From positions 124,001 through 188,000 of the forward strand of contig NZ_SOYS01000005.1 of the NCBI RefSeq assembly GCF_011808225.1: a stretch of DNA of 64,000 nt, read 5' to 3'. The translations under genes were made by a program, and so were the position numbers. Shown here piece after piece: positions 1 through 7,751 of this stretch. A model generated the notes under the pieces. That model saw only the letters and a list, made by a program, of their open reading frames with translations. It was not told where the DNA came from and ran no database searches. How positions within the stretch are numbered: position 1 is the stretch's first letter; each line of letters begins with the position of its first letter. The stretch is from Cedecea colo (GTDB taxonomy: Bacteria > Pseudomonadota > Gammaproteobacteria > Enterobacterales > Enterobacteriaceae).

Positions 1-1
1 T

Positions 2-2929
2 TCGGTGGTTGGCGACGGCGATGTTTCCCTGTCCGCAGGCAATAACGTGGATATCGTGGCGGCGACCAATACAGATTCCACATACCGCCTGAAGGAGACC
101 AAAAAGAGCGGCCTGATGGGCACCGGCGGCATCGGTATCACCATCGGCAGCGCCAAATCCCGCTCCGAAATGAACGAGGACGGCACCACCCAGAGCCAGA
201 GCGCAAGCACGGTTGGGTCAACGGGCGGCAACGTCAGCATCAGTGCGGGCGGCCAGGCGCATATCGGTGGCTCCGACCTGATTGCGGGCAAAAATATGTC
301 GATAACCGGCGACAGCGTGGTTATCGACCCCGGCCATGACAAACGTACCCGCGACGAGTCTTTTGAGCAGAAGAATAGCGGGTTGACGCTGGCACTTTCC
401 GGCGTGGTAGGGAGCGCAATTAACAGCGCTGTCAGCGCGGCGCAGTCAGCCAAAGATGAAAGCGATAGCCGACTGGCGGCCCTGCAGGCCACTAAGGCTG
501 CGCTGTCCGGCGTTCAGGCTGCACAGGGGGCAGAACTGGCCCAGGCAAGCGGAGACCCGAACAATGGCATGGGCGTGAGCCTTTCCCTGACCACGCAGAA
601 GTCCAAATCAGAGCAGCATCAGGTATCGGATACGGTCAGCGGCTCCACGCTAAATGCGGGTAACAACCTCGCTATTACCGCGACCGGAAAGGGTCAAAGT
701 AACCACAGCGGCGATATCGCCATTGGCAGCAGTCAGCTCAAGGCGGGTGGTGACACCACGCTTGATGCAGCTAACGATATCCTTCTGCTGGGCACAGCAA
801 ATACCCAGCAAACCTCCGGCAAGAACAGCAGCAGCGGTGGCGGGGTGGGGGTCAGCATCGGCGGTGGTTCGAACGGTGCCGGCATCAGTATCTTTGCGAA
901 CGTAAATGCCGCGAAAGGAAAAGATAAGGGCAACGGTACCGCCTGGACGGAAACCACGCTGGACAGCGGCGGCACGATGACCATCAATAGTGGTCGCGAC
1001 ACGGTGCTGAACGGTGCGCAGGTCAGTGCCGACAAGGTTATTGCGGATGTGGGACGCGACCTGCTGATAAGCAGCCAGCAGGACAGCAACGACTATAACT
1101 CAAAGCAGACCAGCGTGGCGGCAGGCGGGAGCTTCACCTTCGGGTCGATGACCGGCTCGGGGTACATCAGCGCCAGCCAGGATAAAATGCGCAGCGAGTA
1201 CGACTCTGTCGTGGAGCAGAGCGGAATTTACGCGGGTCAGGGCGGCTTTGATATTACGGTCGGAAATCACACGCAGCTTGATGGTGCGGTGATTGCGTCT
1301 ACCGCCACGGCGGATAAAAACCACCTTGATACCGGTACGCTGGGCTTTACGGATATTCACAACGAAGCGGACTTTAAAACCGAACACAGCGGCGTGAGCC
1401 TGAGCGGCGGCGGGAGCTTCGGGGGCGACCAGTTTAAAGGCAACATGCCTGGCGGCGTGATTTCAATGGCCGGTAACAGCGGCCATGCGGAAGGCACCAC
1501 ACAGTCAGCGGTGGCAGACGGAAGCATCACCATCCGTGACAAGGAAAACCAGCAGCAGAATGTGACGAGCCTGAGTCGTGACACGGAGCATGCCAACGAC
1601 AGTATCAGCCCGATATTCGACAAGGAGAAGGAGCAGAAGCGGCTGCAGACCGTGCAGGCTATCAGCGAGATTGGTGGACAGGCGGCGGATATAGCCCGGA
1701 CGCAGGGCGAGATTAATGCGACAAAAACGGCAAATGAGAAGATGCAGAGCGTCACGCCGGAAGAGCGGAACGCGGCCCGTGCGCAGTGGCAGAAGGAAAA
1801 CCCGGGTAAAACACCGACCGAAAAAAATATTAACGACCAGATTTATCAGGGGTACTACACCCAGGCGTTTAACGACTCCGGTTTTGGCACGGGCGGCAAT
1901 GTGCAGCGCGGAATTCAGGCTGCGACGGCAGCGCTTCAGGGCCTTGCCGGTGGTAATATAGCGGGTGCGCTGGCGGGGGCATCGGCCCCGGAGCTGGCCC
2001 ATCTGCTGAAAGCGACAGAGAAGGACCCGGCGGTTAATGCCATTGCCCACGCCATACTGGGTGGTGCGGTAGCTATGGTTCAGGGAAATAATGTAGCGGC
2101 AGGAGCCGCCGGGGCAGCTTCGGCAGAGCTTGCCGCCAGAGCGATTATGGCAGCCCTGTATCCGGGTAAAACGGCCGGTCATCTGACAGAAGAAGAGAAG
2201 CTGACCGTGAGCACCCTGGCCACCATCTCGGCAGGTATGGCGGGCGGGATCGCGGGAGACAGCACATCCGGCGCAGCAACAGGGGCGCTTGCCGGGAAGA
2301 ATGCGGTTGAGAATAATGCGCTGGCAGTACCTGTTCCCGTCCCGCCACCGGTAGCTGGCTCTCAGGGAACGGCAGGAAGTGGTTGCTACGGTGCTTCTGT
2401 ATGTATCACAACGAAACCGAACGGTAGTGTTGAGGAGACCCCACCTATCACTGATGGCCCGTCAATCGTTGAAGCACGAGATGAGGCAGCAAAAGTACGC
2501 GATCCCAATGTGGCGAAAGATCTGACGGATGCGGAGAAGGCGGAGCTGGGTGGCTCAGATTCGGGAACACCTGGCGGCTGGGAGCCGCAGGACGAAGAGA
2601 ATGCGAGGAATAATGAAAGCGCTTCTCAGCAGAATAAAGTCAACTTTGATGCCGCGAAGGATCGCTACCCTAAACAGTATGAACAGTACAATAAACTACC
2701 AGATAAAAATCTGGAAAAAGCAATCTCTAAGCATGATAAGCAAATAGCAGAGCATCAGGGATACTTGAATGATCCTGTAAAACGCTTGGAACATGTACCT
2801 GATTGGGAAAATCTAAGCTCACAGCATCAAGAAAATTTACTTCATCATTGGCAACAGGATGTAAATAGGCATGAGTCATATAAAACTATTGCTGAAGGTA
2901 TTTTGAAAGGTAGAAATAATGGAATTTAA
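2..2929 (+). CDS. cdiA: CdiA contact-dependent inhibition effector, 3' part (module A)
   Basis: This is the C-terminal ~975 residues of a large two-partner-secreted exoprotein; the 5' end lies outside the window. The first ~550 residues are glycine/serine/asparagine-rich filamentous-hemagglutinin-type repeats. About residues 550-767 form the alanine/glycine-rich pretoxin region, which ends in the VENN motif (codons at 2306-2317). After VENN comes a proline-rich segment with two cysteines (about residues 790-800), then a charged linker and a ~95-residue toxin tip rich in His, Lys and Trp. The last ~300 bp are visibly more AT-rich than the rest, as expected of an exchangeable toxin tip. The frame overlaps the next gene by 11 bp. 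CdiA is displayed on the cell surface by CdiB and delivers its tip into neighbouring cells. I do not recognise the catalytic class of this tip; nuclease activity would be a guess. Confidence 0.93.
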   Translation, partial: SVVGDGDVSLSAGNNVDIVAATNTDSTYRLKETKKSGLMGTGGIGITIGSAKSRSEMNEDGTTQSQSASTVGSTGGNVSISAGGQAHIGGSDLIAGKNMSITGDSVVIDPGHDKRTRDESFEQKNSGLTLALSGVVGSAINSAVSAAQSAKDESDSRLAALQATKAALSGVQAAQGAELAQASGDPNNGMGVSLSLTTQKSKSEQHQVSDTVSGSTLNAGNNLAITATGKGQSNHSGDIAIGSSQLKAGGDTTLDAANDILLLGTANTQQTSGKNSSSGGGVGVSIGGGSNGAGISIFANVNAAKGKDKGNGTAWTETTLDSGGTMTINSGRDTVLNGAQVSADKVIADVGRDLLISSQQDSNDYNSKQTSVAAGGSFTFGSMTGSGYISASQDKMRSEYDSVVEQSGIYAGQGGFDITVGNHTQLDGAVIASTATADKNHLDTGTLGFTDIHNEADFKTEHSGVSLSGGGSFGGDQFKGNMPGGVISMAGNSGHAEGTTQSAVADGSITIRDKENQQQNVTSLSRDTEHANDSISPIFDKEKEQKRLQTVQAISEIGGQAADIARTQGEINATKTANEKMQSVTPEERNAARAQWQKENPGKTPTEKNINDQIYQGYYTQAFNDSGFGTGGNVQRGIQAATAALQGLAGGNIAGALAGASAPELAHLLKATEKDPAVNAIAHAILGGAVAMVQGNNVAAGAAGAASAELAARAIMAALYPGKTAGHLTEEEKLTVSTLATISAGMAGGIAGDSTSGAATGALAGKNAVENNALAVPVPVPPPVAGSQGTAGSGCYGASVCITTKPNGSVEETPPITDGPSIVEARDEAAKVRDPNVAKDLTDAEKAELGGSDSGTPGGWEPQDEENARNNESASQQNKVNFDAAKDRYPKQYEQYNKLPDKNLEKAISKHDKQIAEHQGYLNDPVKRLEHVPDWENLSSQHQENLLHHWQQDVNRHESYKTIAEGILKGRNNGI

Positions 2930-3158
2930 TGAATATGAGGCGCTGGTTGTTACTTTAGGAGAAGCTTTGAAGGAGCTTGCTGAAGAAGCAAAGACCAAGA
3001 AAATTTCAGCATTAGGGACAGATAGCGAAGACTTCCAAACAGGTTATTTATCTGCTTTTCATCGAGTCATAACCTTAATTCAGCAACAAGCTGATATATA
3101 CGATGTTCCGTTAGAAAAGTTGGGCCTGGATAAGATAAAAGAAACAGACCTTATCTAG
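2919..3158 (+). CDS. cdiI: CdiI immunity protein for module A
   Basis: This is a 79-residue, acidic, predicted soluble helical protein. Its start codon lies inside the end of cdiA (11-bp overlap), the usual toxin-immunity arrangement. The C-terminal half has a pattern (GYLSAFHRV, then PLEKLGL) that I recall from small proteins encoded just after CdiA tips in enterobacteria. Its expected role is to bind and block the cognate CdiA tip in the cytoplasm of the producing cell. Its AT-rich codon use matches the toxin tip rather than upstream cdiA, which fits joint transfer of the pair. The assignment rests on position more than on a catalytic or structural signature. Confidence 0.8.
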   Translation: MEFNEYEALVVTLGEALKELAEEAKTKKISALGTDSEDFQTGYLSAFHRVITLIQQQADIYDVPLEKLGLDKIKETDLI

Positions 3159-3164
3159 CAGAAA

Positions 3165-3194
3165 ATCCCGCCCTTGCCCGGCGGGATCTTTTTA
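3165..3194 (+). terminator. Rho-independent terminator after module A
   Basis: An 8-bp GC-rich stem (ATCCCGCC / GGCGGGAT) with a 7-nt loop is followed by CTTTTTA. It lies 7 bp after the immunity stop. The same type of hairpin follows modules B, C and D. Confidence 0.85.
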
Positions 3195-3201
3195 TTATCC
3201 G

Positions 3202-3439
3202 TCACTCAACTGGCCGTATCACAATCTGCCCGTGCTCAACGGCTACCGTAACTGGGGTATCGGTCCCAAACCCCGCTTCGGCCAGCCAGTTCCCCTTAAG
3301 GTGAATACAGGGGCTGCGGCTGTAATACGTGGTCATGCCGGTACGGCGGTTTTCGTGACGAATGCTGGTATACCCCACCTTCATTGTGCCGTAACGCTTT
3401 GGAAATACTCACTTCTGGCTTAGTATCGTGCTCAGCCAT
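3202..3439 (-). pseudogene. SymE-family toxin, frameshifted remnant
   Basis: The C-terminal 60 codons on the minus strand encode the SymE/AbrB-like core (HLKGNWLAEAGF, then an IVIRPVE end). The expected N-terminus (MAEHDTKPE, start at 3439) is present but in another frame, and the join near 3400-3410 is shifted by one base. Full copies of the same family lie at 6530-6874 and 9435-9779. SymE proteins are small SOS-linked toxins with an AbrB-like fold that act on RNA or the nucleoid in E. coli. Here the gene faces the terminator of module A, the position seen at each module. Confidence 0.75.
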
Positions 3440-3519
3440 AATCAACTCCTTGTCAGTTGGTTGTGGTCAGCGGGCTGCTGGTGTTATCCGCACCTTCAGC
3501 CCGCGTTCAAAAATCTTCT

Positions 3520-3878
3520 TTAGTCGTCCGTTCCGGTCTGCTGTGCCTGGGCTATCTGACTGTAAGGCGCTGTTCCTAGCGATGGACGGCGTGGCGGGCC
3601 TGACGGCGGGCGGTATTACCATGGCGGTGGTGCCGTACCTGAGAGCGGCCGGTATCGAAAAAGGGAGCTGCCACCTGTTCCGCCATGCGATGGCCACACA
3701 GATGCTGGAGAACGGGGCGGACTTACACTGGATACAGGCGATGCTGGGGCACCGGAGCGTGGAGAGCACGCAGATATACACGCAGGTGAGTATCCGGGCG
3801 TTGCAGGCGGTGCATGCGAGCACGCATCCGGCAGAGCAGCGGGAGGATGAATCTCTTAACGTGGTGGAGAAGAAGTAA
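3520..3878 (+). pseudogene. Tyrosine recombinase/integrase, C-terminal fragment joined to an XRE gene tail
   Basis: From about 3556 the plus strand encodes the C-terminal catalytic part of a phage-type integrase: the HLFRH box, the LGH box (LGHRSVESTQ) and the nucleophile tyrosine context (IYTQVS), then a short tail to the stop at 3878. The N-terminal core-binding domain and the first catalytic arginine region are missing. Bases 3520-3555 are, on the minus strand, the last ~11 codons of the XRE regulator found complete at 6955-7380, so a deletion has joined the two genes. The open frame that runs upstream of 3556 is therefore not a real N-terminus. The fragment is probably inactive as a recombinase. 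Confidence 0.8.
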
Positions 3879-3928
3879 TGATAAGGTATATACTCTGTCA
3901 GTACTTAAGCAGACGTGAGGAAAGGATC

Positions 3929-4207
3929 ATGCCGAAAGAAGCGGTGTTCACGATGAAGCTGGAAAACTCCCTGCGGGAAAGCTTCATCGCAGCGGCAAAA
4001 GCCAGCGACAGACCGGCCTCTCAGGTGATGCGTGAACTGATGCGGGACTATATCCAGCGTCAGAACGACAGCCGGGCCTACGATGAGTATGTGGCGCAAA
4101 AAGTCCAGAAGGGGCGGCAGTCCATCCGTTCGGGTACGGGAATGGATAATGAAGATGTTAAAAAGCTGTTCGCAGAACGTCGTGCAAAGCTGGCAGGTAA
4201 AATGTGA
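3929..4207 (+). CDS. Ribbon-helix-helix antitoxin of a ParE/RelE-type pair
   Basis: This 92-residue protein starts with a ribbon-helix-helix DNA-binding segment (about residues 5-50; TMKLENSLRESF, then a helix with SQVMRELMRDYI). A charged C-terminal part follows that would wrap the toxin. I chose the ATG at 3929 because AGGAAAGG sits just upstream and the domain begins there, although the frame is open from 3878. An imperfect palindrome (ACTCTGTCAGTACT) at about 3892-3905 could be the autoregulatory operator. It overlaps the toxin start by 4 bp (GTGA), typical of a type II toxin-antitoxin operon. The downstream toxin is frameshifted, so this antitoxin may be free. Confidence 0.8.
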   Translation: MPKEAVFTMKLENSLRESFIAAAKASDRPASQVMRELMRDYIQRQNDSRAYDEYVAQKVQKGRQSIRSGTGMDNEDVKKLFAERRAKLAGKM

Positions 4208-4502
4208 AAGTACGCTGGACAGATGAAGCACTCCAGGATCGTCTTGCTATCTGGGAATATCTGGCAGAAAGAAACCCGATAGCCGCTGTTGAACTGGATG
4301 AGCGGTTCGACGAGTTGGCCGAAAGACTGACAGAACATCCTCTGCTGGGTGCCATCGGACAGATAGCTGGACCCGTGAACTGGTGCCACACGAGCATTAC
4401 CGGCTGGTCTACGAGCTGGACGAAGCAAGAGAAACAGTGTGGATAGTGACGTTGATCCACACCGCCCGTAGCTGGCCTCCGGTATCGGCGGACACTCCGT
4501 AA
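4204..4502 (+). pseudogene. ParE-type toxin with a one-base deletion
   Basis: The first 56 codons (GTG start) encode a RelE/ParE-fold toxin N-terminus (KVRWTDEALQDR, then IWEYLAERNP). At about 4371 the frame breaks. If one base is restored, the next frame reads on as a normal ParE C-terminus (RELVPHEHYRLVYELDE, then TLIHTARSWPP) and stops at 4500-4502, giving the expected ~99 residues. As written, translation ends at 4446 with a nonsense tail. ParE proteins poison DNA gyrase and related RelE proteins cleave mRNA on the ribosome; which applies here cannot be read. A sequencing error is a possible alternative. Confidence 0.75.
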
Positions 4503-4800
4503 GCCGTCTGTGAGCTGAGTTGTCTGTGCACGGCAGAGCGTGCCGTCCCTGGCGCGATCTGCCTTCATCGGGTTGGGTGCCGCGCGGGGTAAATGGCCGT
4601 CCGGTGGCGGAAGCCATCTGCAATATACAAGTCCACGGTGGCCGCAGCCCGGCCATTGACCATAATGCAGGAGATTATACGCACTCTCGCGCCCACCTCA
4701 GCAGTTCACAAAAACCCTCCATGCGCTCGTATGCGTCTAATCTGCATTATGGCGAGCGCCGCCGCTTGTGGCAGTGGGTGCAGGCCGCCGTCCTTGGCCA
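4503..4800 (+). repeat. Repeat R, copy 1 (truncated)
   Basis: This stretch matches the first ~300 bp of two longer copies at 7692-8340 and 12435-13100. It has the same start just after the TA or integrase stop and the same core with paired inverted repeats. It breaks off at about 4800, where it joins toxin module B. The homologous part of the conserved small ORF is open here and continues in frame into the toxin. Confidence 0.8.
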
Positions 4801-5018
4801 TAGCTAACGGAATGGTTAAAGACAATAAGCTGACCAAGCTAAATAATCGCGATGTGTACCGCGGGCAAGATGGAAATCTTTATGCTCTGGATACGCAACA
4901 TGGGCGGTTTGAAGTTGTGACATCAAAGGGTAAACATTTAGGTGAGGTTGATTTCTCTATGCAAAAAATACCTAACAGCATTGATAAATCAGGCGGCCAT
5001 GATTTGAAGGTGAAATAA
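4593..5018 (+). CDS. Chimeric ORF: repeat-R small protein fused to a colicin E3-like RNase tip (module B)
   Basis: About 70 N-terminal residues are the small protein of repeat R, with the ATG at the same place as in copies 2 and 3. They are joined in frame to a 69-residue orphan CdiA tip (an internal ATG lies at 4812). The tip resembles the cytotoxic domain of colicin E3: the segment LDTQHGRFE aligns with the E3 active-site stretch, keeping Asp, His and Glu at the spacing D-x-x-H-x-x-x-E, and is followed by KGKHLGEVD. Colicin E3 and the Enterobacter cloacae CdiA tip of this class cut 16S rRNA at the decoding centre. VENN, pretoxin and most of the E3 domain's N-terminus are gone, so delivery from the cell is not expected. 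Whether it is translated or toxic is unknown. Confidence 0.6.
   Translation: MAVRWRKPSAIYKSTVAAARPLTIMQEIIRTLAPTSAVHKNPPCARMRLICIMASAAACGSGCRPPSLAIANGMVKDNKLTKLNNRDVYRGQDGNLYALDTQHGRFEVVTSKGKHLGEVDFSMQKIPNSIDKSGGHDLKVK
4660..4752 (+). repeat. Paired inverted repeat in R copy 1
   Basis: The left arm (4660-4683, starting CCATAATGC) and the right arm (4732-4752, ending GCATTATGG) are inverted relative to each other, separated by 48 bp. The left arm has three extra bases (AGG) that would bulge in a hairpin. Read outward, each arm resembles a Xer-type site with TGCG(T)(A/C)TAA and TTATGG half-sites. Confidence 0.65.
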
Positions 5019-5329
5019 TGAAATTAATTGATTATAAAAATAAATCCATAAAGCGAGGCTCAGTCTTTAGATTACCGGCTGTGTGGCCTTATGAAGCATG
5101 GGTGGATTTTATGGTTATTGATTTATTTGATACTCACGGTCTGGTTGTTTCCTCAGGACATAAAGCAGGTTTAATCTTAGTATCTTTACCTACTGAGAGT
5201 GGTTCAACTGAAGGTCGGGCATTAAGTACTGAATGGGTTATCAATAACTGGGCAGAATGGATTTATCCCGAATGTGATGTTGAAAATGTTCACATTCTTG
5301 ATGAATATGTAGCTACTCCCATTGAGTAA
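5018..5329 (+). CDS. cdiI: Immunity protein for the E3-like toxin (module B)
   Basis: This 103-residue acidic protein starts on the last base of the toxin stop (TAATG overlap), the standard toxin-immunity coupling. It has an N-terminal KRGSVFRLP stretch, a strand-rich core (WVDFMVIDLF, GLVVSSG) and an acidic C-terminus, suiting a binder of a basic RNase tip. I recall similar proteins as Imm45-like immunity proteins next to polymorphic toxins, but I am not sure of the family number. The gene is intact although its toxin is truncated, so the cell may resist competitors that use the complete toxin. Confidence 0.72.
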   Translation: MKLIDYKNKSIKRGSVFRLPAVWPYEAWVDFMVIDLFDTHGLVVSSGHKAGLILVSLPTESGSTEGRALSTEWVINNWAEWIYPECDVENVHILDEYVATPIE

Positions 5330-5333
5330 ATTG

Positions 5334-5358
5334 ATCCCGGCCCTCGGGCCGGGATTTT
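5334..5358 (+). terminator. Terminator after module B
   Basis: A near-perfect 9-10 bp GC-rich stem (ATCCCGGCC / GGCCGGGAT) with a tiny loop is followed by TTTTAC, five bases after the immunity stop. Confidence 0.85.
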
Positions 5359-5429
5359 ACTTTCAGCTGTCAGTCGCGGCCTCGCTTCAGGCAGTCATAG
5401 CGATCCCGGTTAATCACCGGAATATCCCC

Positions 5430-5513
5430 GGTATCAGCGCGGAAGCCGCCGGAACCGGGGCGCAGGCCGGGAAGAATGCGGTTGAGAATAATGCGCTGAG
5501 TGACATTGCGTAG
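5430..5513 (+). pseudogene. VENN pretoxin remnant at the head of module C, ending in an in-frame TAG
   Basis: The frame encodes the end of the CdiA pretoxin ([17 protein letters not shown]) and then meets TAG at 5511-5513. In related CdiA proteins the reading continues here with a glutamate codon, so GAG to TAG is the simplest change. The frame after the stop stays open into the toxin at 5604-6170. This shows that module C was once the 3' end of a cdiA gene. Confidence 0.75.
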
Positions 5514-5603
5514 GCGCAGTCTGAAGGCAAAACGCTGGAGCAGAAGGCCGGTGAGTACGTTGAGGCCGAAAACGAGCGCTATAAGAAGGCAAACTGTAGT
5601 GGC

Positions 5604-6170
5604 ATGAGCACCGAAGCCTGCTCGGTGAAGATGTACGAAGAGCGGCGTGAAGCGTTGAAAGATACGGTGTCACTGGGCGCTGACTTCGTGCCTGTCGTGG
5701 GTGATATCAAAAGTTTTGCGGAAGCGCAGTCGGCTCTTGATTATCTGGCTGCGGCTGTCGGGCTGATACCAGGTGCAGGTGATGCGGCAGGTAAGGCCAT
5801 CAAAGCAGCAGAAACGGCGCTGAAGAAAGGTGATGTGGCTGAGGCTTCACGGCTAATTAATAAGGCCAGTTCTGAAATCTCAGCAAAAACACCCACTGGT
5901 TCAAAAGGTAACCCGCTAAACGTCATTGATGGTTCAAATAAGCCAGCGATAATAAATAATCGTGATTATTCCAGCCATTCTTTGGATCGTATGCAACGTC
6001 AGGGTATTACACCAACCGCAGTAGAAAATACAATACGTCCAGAAAATGCAGTAGTAGGGAAAAGACCAGGAACAACAGCATATTACGATGTAAAAAATAA
6101 TATAACTGTAATTACTGATACCAAAAGTGGAACTGTTGTTACCGTTGATTATGGGAAAATAAAGCAATGA
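5604..6170 (+). CDS. Orphan CdiA C-terminal toxin, DUF4258-like (module C)
   Basis: The frame is open from 5514; the first ATG is at 5604, giving 188 residues, but no good ribosome site precedes it. Residues ~1-75 are a pretoxin/entry segment with a cysteine motif and a hydrophobic glycine-rich stretch (DFVPVVGDIK, VGLIPGAGDAAG) typical of VENN CdiA tips. The last ~85 residues match the DUF4258 pattern: YSSHSLDRMQRQGI near the start of the domain, then YYDVKNNITVITD and a closing VDYGKIKQ. Proteins of this type are thought to be RNases of the RelE/barnase-like group, with the His and Arg of SHxxxRM as likely catalytic residues; that is family inference. The toxin overlaps its immunity gene by 4 bp. 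Without a secretion domain it acts as a stored cassette. Confidence 0.75.
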   Translation: MSTEACSVKMYEERREALKDTVSLGADFVPVVGDIKSFAEAQSALDYLAAAVGLIPGAGDAAGKAIKAAETALKKGDVAEASRLINKASSEISAKTPTGSKGNPLNVIDGSNKPAIINNRDYSSHSLDRMQRQGITPTAVENTIRPENAVVGKRPGTTAYYDVKNNITVITDTKSGTVVTVDYGKIKQ

Positions 6171-6469
6171 TCTTACTTTCTGATATGAAGTTAAGTGAAT
6201 ATGATCAACGCCAACTTGCTTTGATGGAAGAAACGTTGAGCTTATATTCATCGGATAAAATGACACTTAAAAAATTGATCGATAATCTGGAAGGCTTATT
6301 ATTTTGTTTGCAATCCGTTGATATTGAATGGAAAAATGAATTCCATGAGCATTGGTTTGTTTTAGAACAAGTTTATGCGGTTGCATCATTTAGAAATGAA
6401 AGCATCGATCCTGATGATCCTGATATCCAAGAGTCTCTAAAGCAACTAAGACGCTTATTAAAAGATTAA
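6167..6469 (+). CDS. cdiI: Immunity protein for module C
   Basis: This 100-residue acidic helical protein (DPDDPDIQE, then KQLRRLLKD) starts at an ATG overlapping the toxin stop (ATGA). A second possible start lies at 6185. Both the toxin tip and this gene are much more AT-rich than the surrounding pretoxin and mobile-element sequence. Position and the terminator that follows support an immunity role; I do not recognise the family. Confidence 0.75.
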   Translation: MILLSDMKLSEYDQRQLALMEETLSLYSSDKMTLKKLIDNLEGLLFCLQSVDIEWKNEFHEHWFVLEQVYAVASFRNESIDPDDPDIQESLKQLRRLLKD

Positions 6470-6474
6470 TCTTG

Positions 6475-6503
6475 AAATCCCAACCTCTCGCGGTTGGGAT
6501 TTT
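6475..6503 (+). terminator. Terminator after module C
   Basis: The hairpin AAATCCCAACC / GGTTGGGATTTT with a six-base loop ends in a T-run. It lies a few bases after the immunity stop and is also near the 3' end of the facing SymE gene. Confidence 0.87.
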
Positions 6504-6529
6504 ACTTTATCTACCAGTCAGTCACCGTC

Positions 6530-6874
6530 TCATCGCTGCGGCTTGCTGATCACCTCGATCAGATCCGTCACCTGGCGCTGCTTGCGGGCTGAAAGCTTAC
6601 AGACCTTCCTGAGCGTCTGCATAATCTCCGGCTCAGGCGGCGGTGGGGGTAATGGCTCTTCGGCGGTGAGCACCAGGCAGCCGGGCATCACCCGTACCTT
6701 CAGTGGCGTCCCGGTCTCAAACCCCGCATCATCCAGCCAGACGCCTTTAAGCGTGATGGAGGTGGCCCGGTTATGCGTCTTCCAGTCGCGGATATAACCC
6801 ACGGTATAGCGACGGGTTTTTAGCTCCGGCGCTTCAGTTGTGACAACTTCTGGCTTAGTATCGTGCTCAGCCAT
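6530..6874 (-). CDS. SymE-family toxin, copy 1
   Basis: This 114-residue protein starts at the ATG at 6874, six bases after AAGGAG; the frame is open slightly further. The SymE core is at residues ~22-80 (RRYTVGYIRDW, ITLKGVWLDDAGF, then the basic VRVMPGCLVLT strand), followed by a proline linker and a helical tail. SymE proteins share the AbrB/SpoVT fold and in E. coli are SOS-induced and held back by the antisense RNA SymR. No SymR-like RNA is obvious here. An XRE regulator is encoded 80 bp upstream on the same strand, so regulation is more likely by that protein. It is nearly identical to copy 2 (9435-9779) except in the linker. Confidence 0.85.
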   Translation of the reverse strand: MAEHDTKPEVVTTEAPELKTRRYTVGYIRDWKTHNRATSITLKGVWLDDAGFETGTPLKVRVMPGCLVLTAEEPLPPPPPEPEIMQTLRKVCKLSARKQRQVTDLIEVISKPQR

Positions 6875-6954
6875 AATCAACTCCTTGTCAGTTGGTTGTG
6901 GTCAGCGGGCTGCTGGTGTTATCAGCACCTTCAGCCCGCGTTCAAAAATCTTCT

Positions 6955-7380
6955 TCAGTCGTCCGTTCCCGCCTGCTGTGCCTGGGCTATCACCGCGTCC
7001 AGCATCTGTGAAACCAGCTTCTGCTTACTCTTTGGTAACTGACCGATCATCTGGATCTGCTGTTCCAGTCGTGAGGCCGGGCCTCGCTTGCGCGGGGCGT
7101 TCTCTGCTTCCTCACCCAGCAATCCCTCCAGCGAAACCGAAAGGAGCTTCGCCACAGCGGGAAGTATCGGGATCTGTATGCGTCTTCTGCCTGCTTTCCA
7201 GGACTGTACCGCCTGCTGGGAAACGCTAAGGGCTTCAGCCATCTGTACCTGAGTCAGCCCGGCATCCTTACGCAGGGCGCTGATGCGGTTCCCTAACTCC
7301 GTCATAAATACCTGTTCTTCACTGCTGATTGATGCGGCCATCGTCGGTTTTATCCGTGTTACCTGTGACTTGATGACCAT
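6955..7380 (-). CDS. XRE-family helix-turn-helix regulator, copy 1
   Basis: This 141-residue protein has a Cro/C1-type HTH at about residues 25-85 (LGNRISALRKDAGLTQVQMA, then LSVSQQAVQSWKAGRR). A basic linker and a helical C-terminal segment follow that may dimerise. The start at 7380 has AGGAGG six bases upstream. It is transcribed toward symE copy 1 and divergently from the primase remnant at 7493. The paired 10-bp direct repeats between them are likely its operator. A copy with only about two residue changes (Lys to Glu in the recognition region and one near the C-terminus) lies at 9860-10285. Confidence 0.87.
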   Translation of the reverse strand: MVIKSQVTRIKPTMAASISSEEQVFMTELGNRISALRKDAGLTQVQMAEALSVSQQAVQSWKAGRRRIQIPILPAVAKLLSVSLEGLLGEEAENAPRKRGPASRLEQQIQMIGQLPKSKQKLVSQMLDAVIAQAQQAGTDD

Positions 7381-7403
7381 AATCTGCCTCCTGTTTTACA
7401 TCT

Positions 7404-7432
7404 TACTGTTGTAAATACTACCTACTGTGGTA
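7404..7432. promoter_or_regulatory. Candidate operator for the XRE regulator
   Basis: Two direct 10-bp repeats (TACTGTTGTA and TACTGTGGTA) start 19 bp apart, about two helical turns, in the 112-bp divergent gap. The same pair is conserved at the second copy (10309-10337). Binding is inferred. Confidence 0.5.
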
Positions 7433-7492
7433 TATGCTTTTCGAGTTATTTTTACTGAAACCCTATTGACAGGTTTTTAAGGGAGCAGCGGT

Positions 7493-7691
7493 ATGAAAGG
7501 CAGAATGACCCCGGAAGAGCTGGAAAGGCTGAAATGTGAGGTGTCGCTGGTTACGGTGGCCGGATCACAGGGCCATATACACCCAGGTCAGTATCCGGGC
7601 GTTGCAGGCGGTACACAGTTCGACGCATCCGGCGGAGCAGCGGGAGAACCCGGAGCCGGACGCCGCCCGGGAGTCGCCGGAGCGACCGTAA
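7493..7691 (+). pseudogene. Deletion chimera: primase 5' end joined to integrase 3' end
   Basis: Bases 7493-7574 are the start and first 27-28 codons of the CHC2 primase found at 10398. At about 7575 the sequence switches to the 3' end of the tyrosine recombinase seen at 3556-3878 (IYTQVSIRALQAVHSSTHPAEQ), which stays open to a TAA at 7689-7691. The two parts are in different frames, so neither protein is made. The join shows that the element copy before module D lost most of its primase, its TA pair and most of its integrase in one deletion. Confidence 0.8.
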
Positions 7692-7751
7692 GCTCTCTGT
7701 AAGCCGGGTTGTTCGCTCTGCCTTCATCCGGTTGAGTGCCGCGCGGGGTAA

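Noticed and set aside
1505-2182. 225-codon minus-strand frame inside cdiA
   Set aside because: Arg/His/Leu-rich shadow of the pretoxin region without family features.
3384-3555. N-terminal part of the 164-codon frame that leads into the integrase fragment
   Set aside because: This stretch is the reverse strand of the SymE promoter and XRE tail, so it is not integrase coding sequence.
4660-4752. Reading the R inverted repeats as integron attC sites
   Set aside because: The arms lack the GTTRRRY/RYYYAAC core and no intI gene is near; only the general folded layout is similar.
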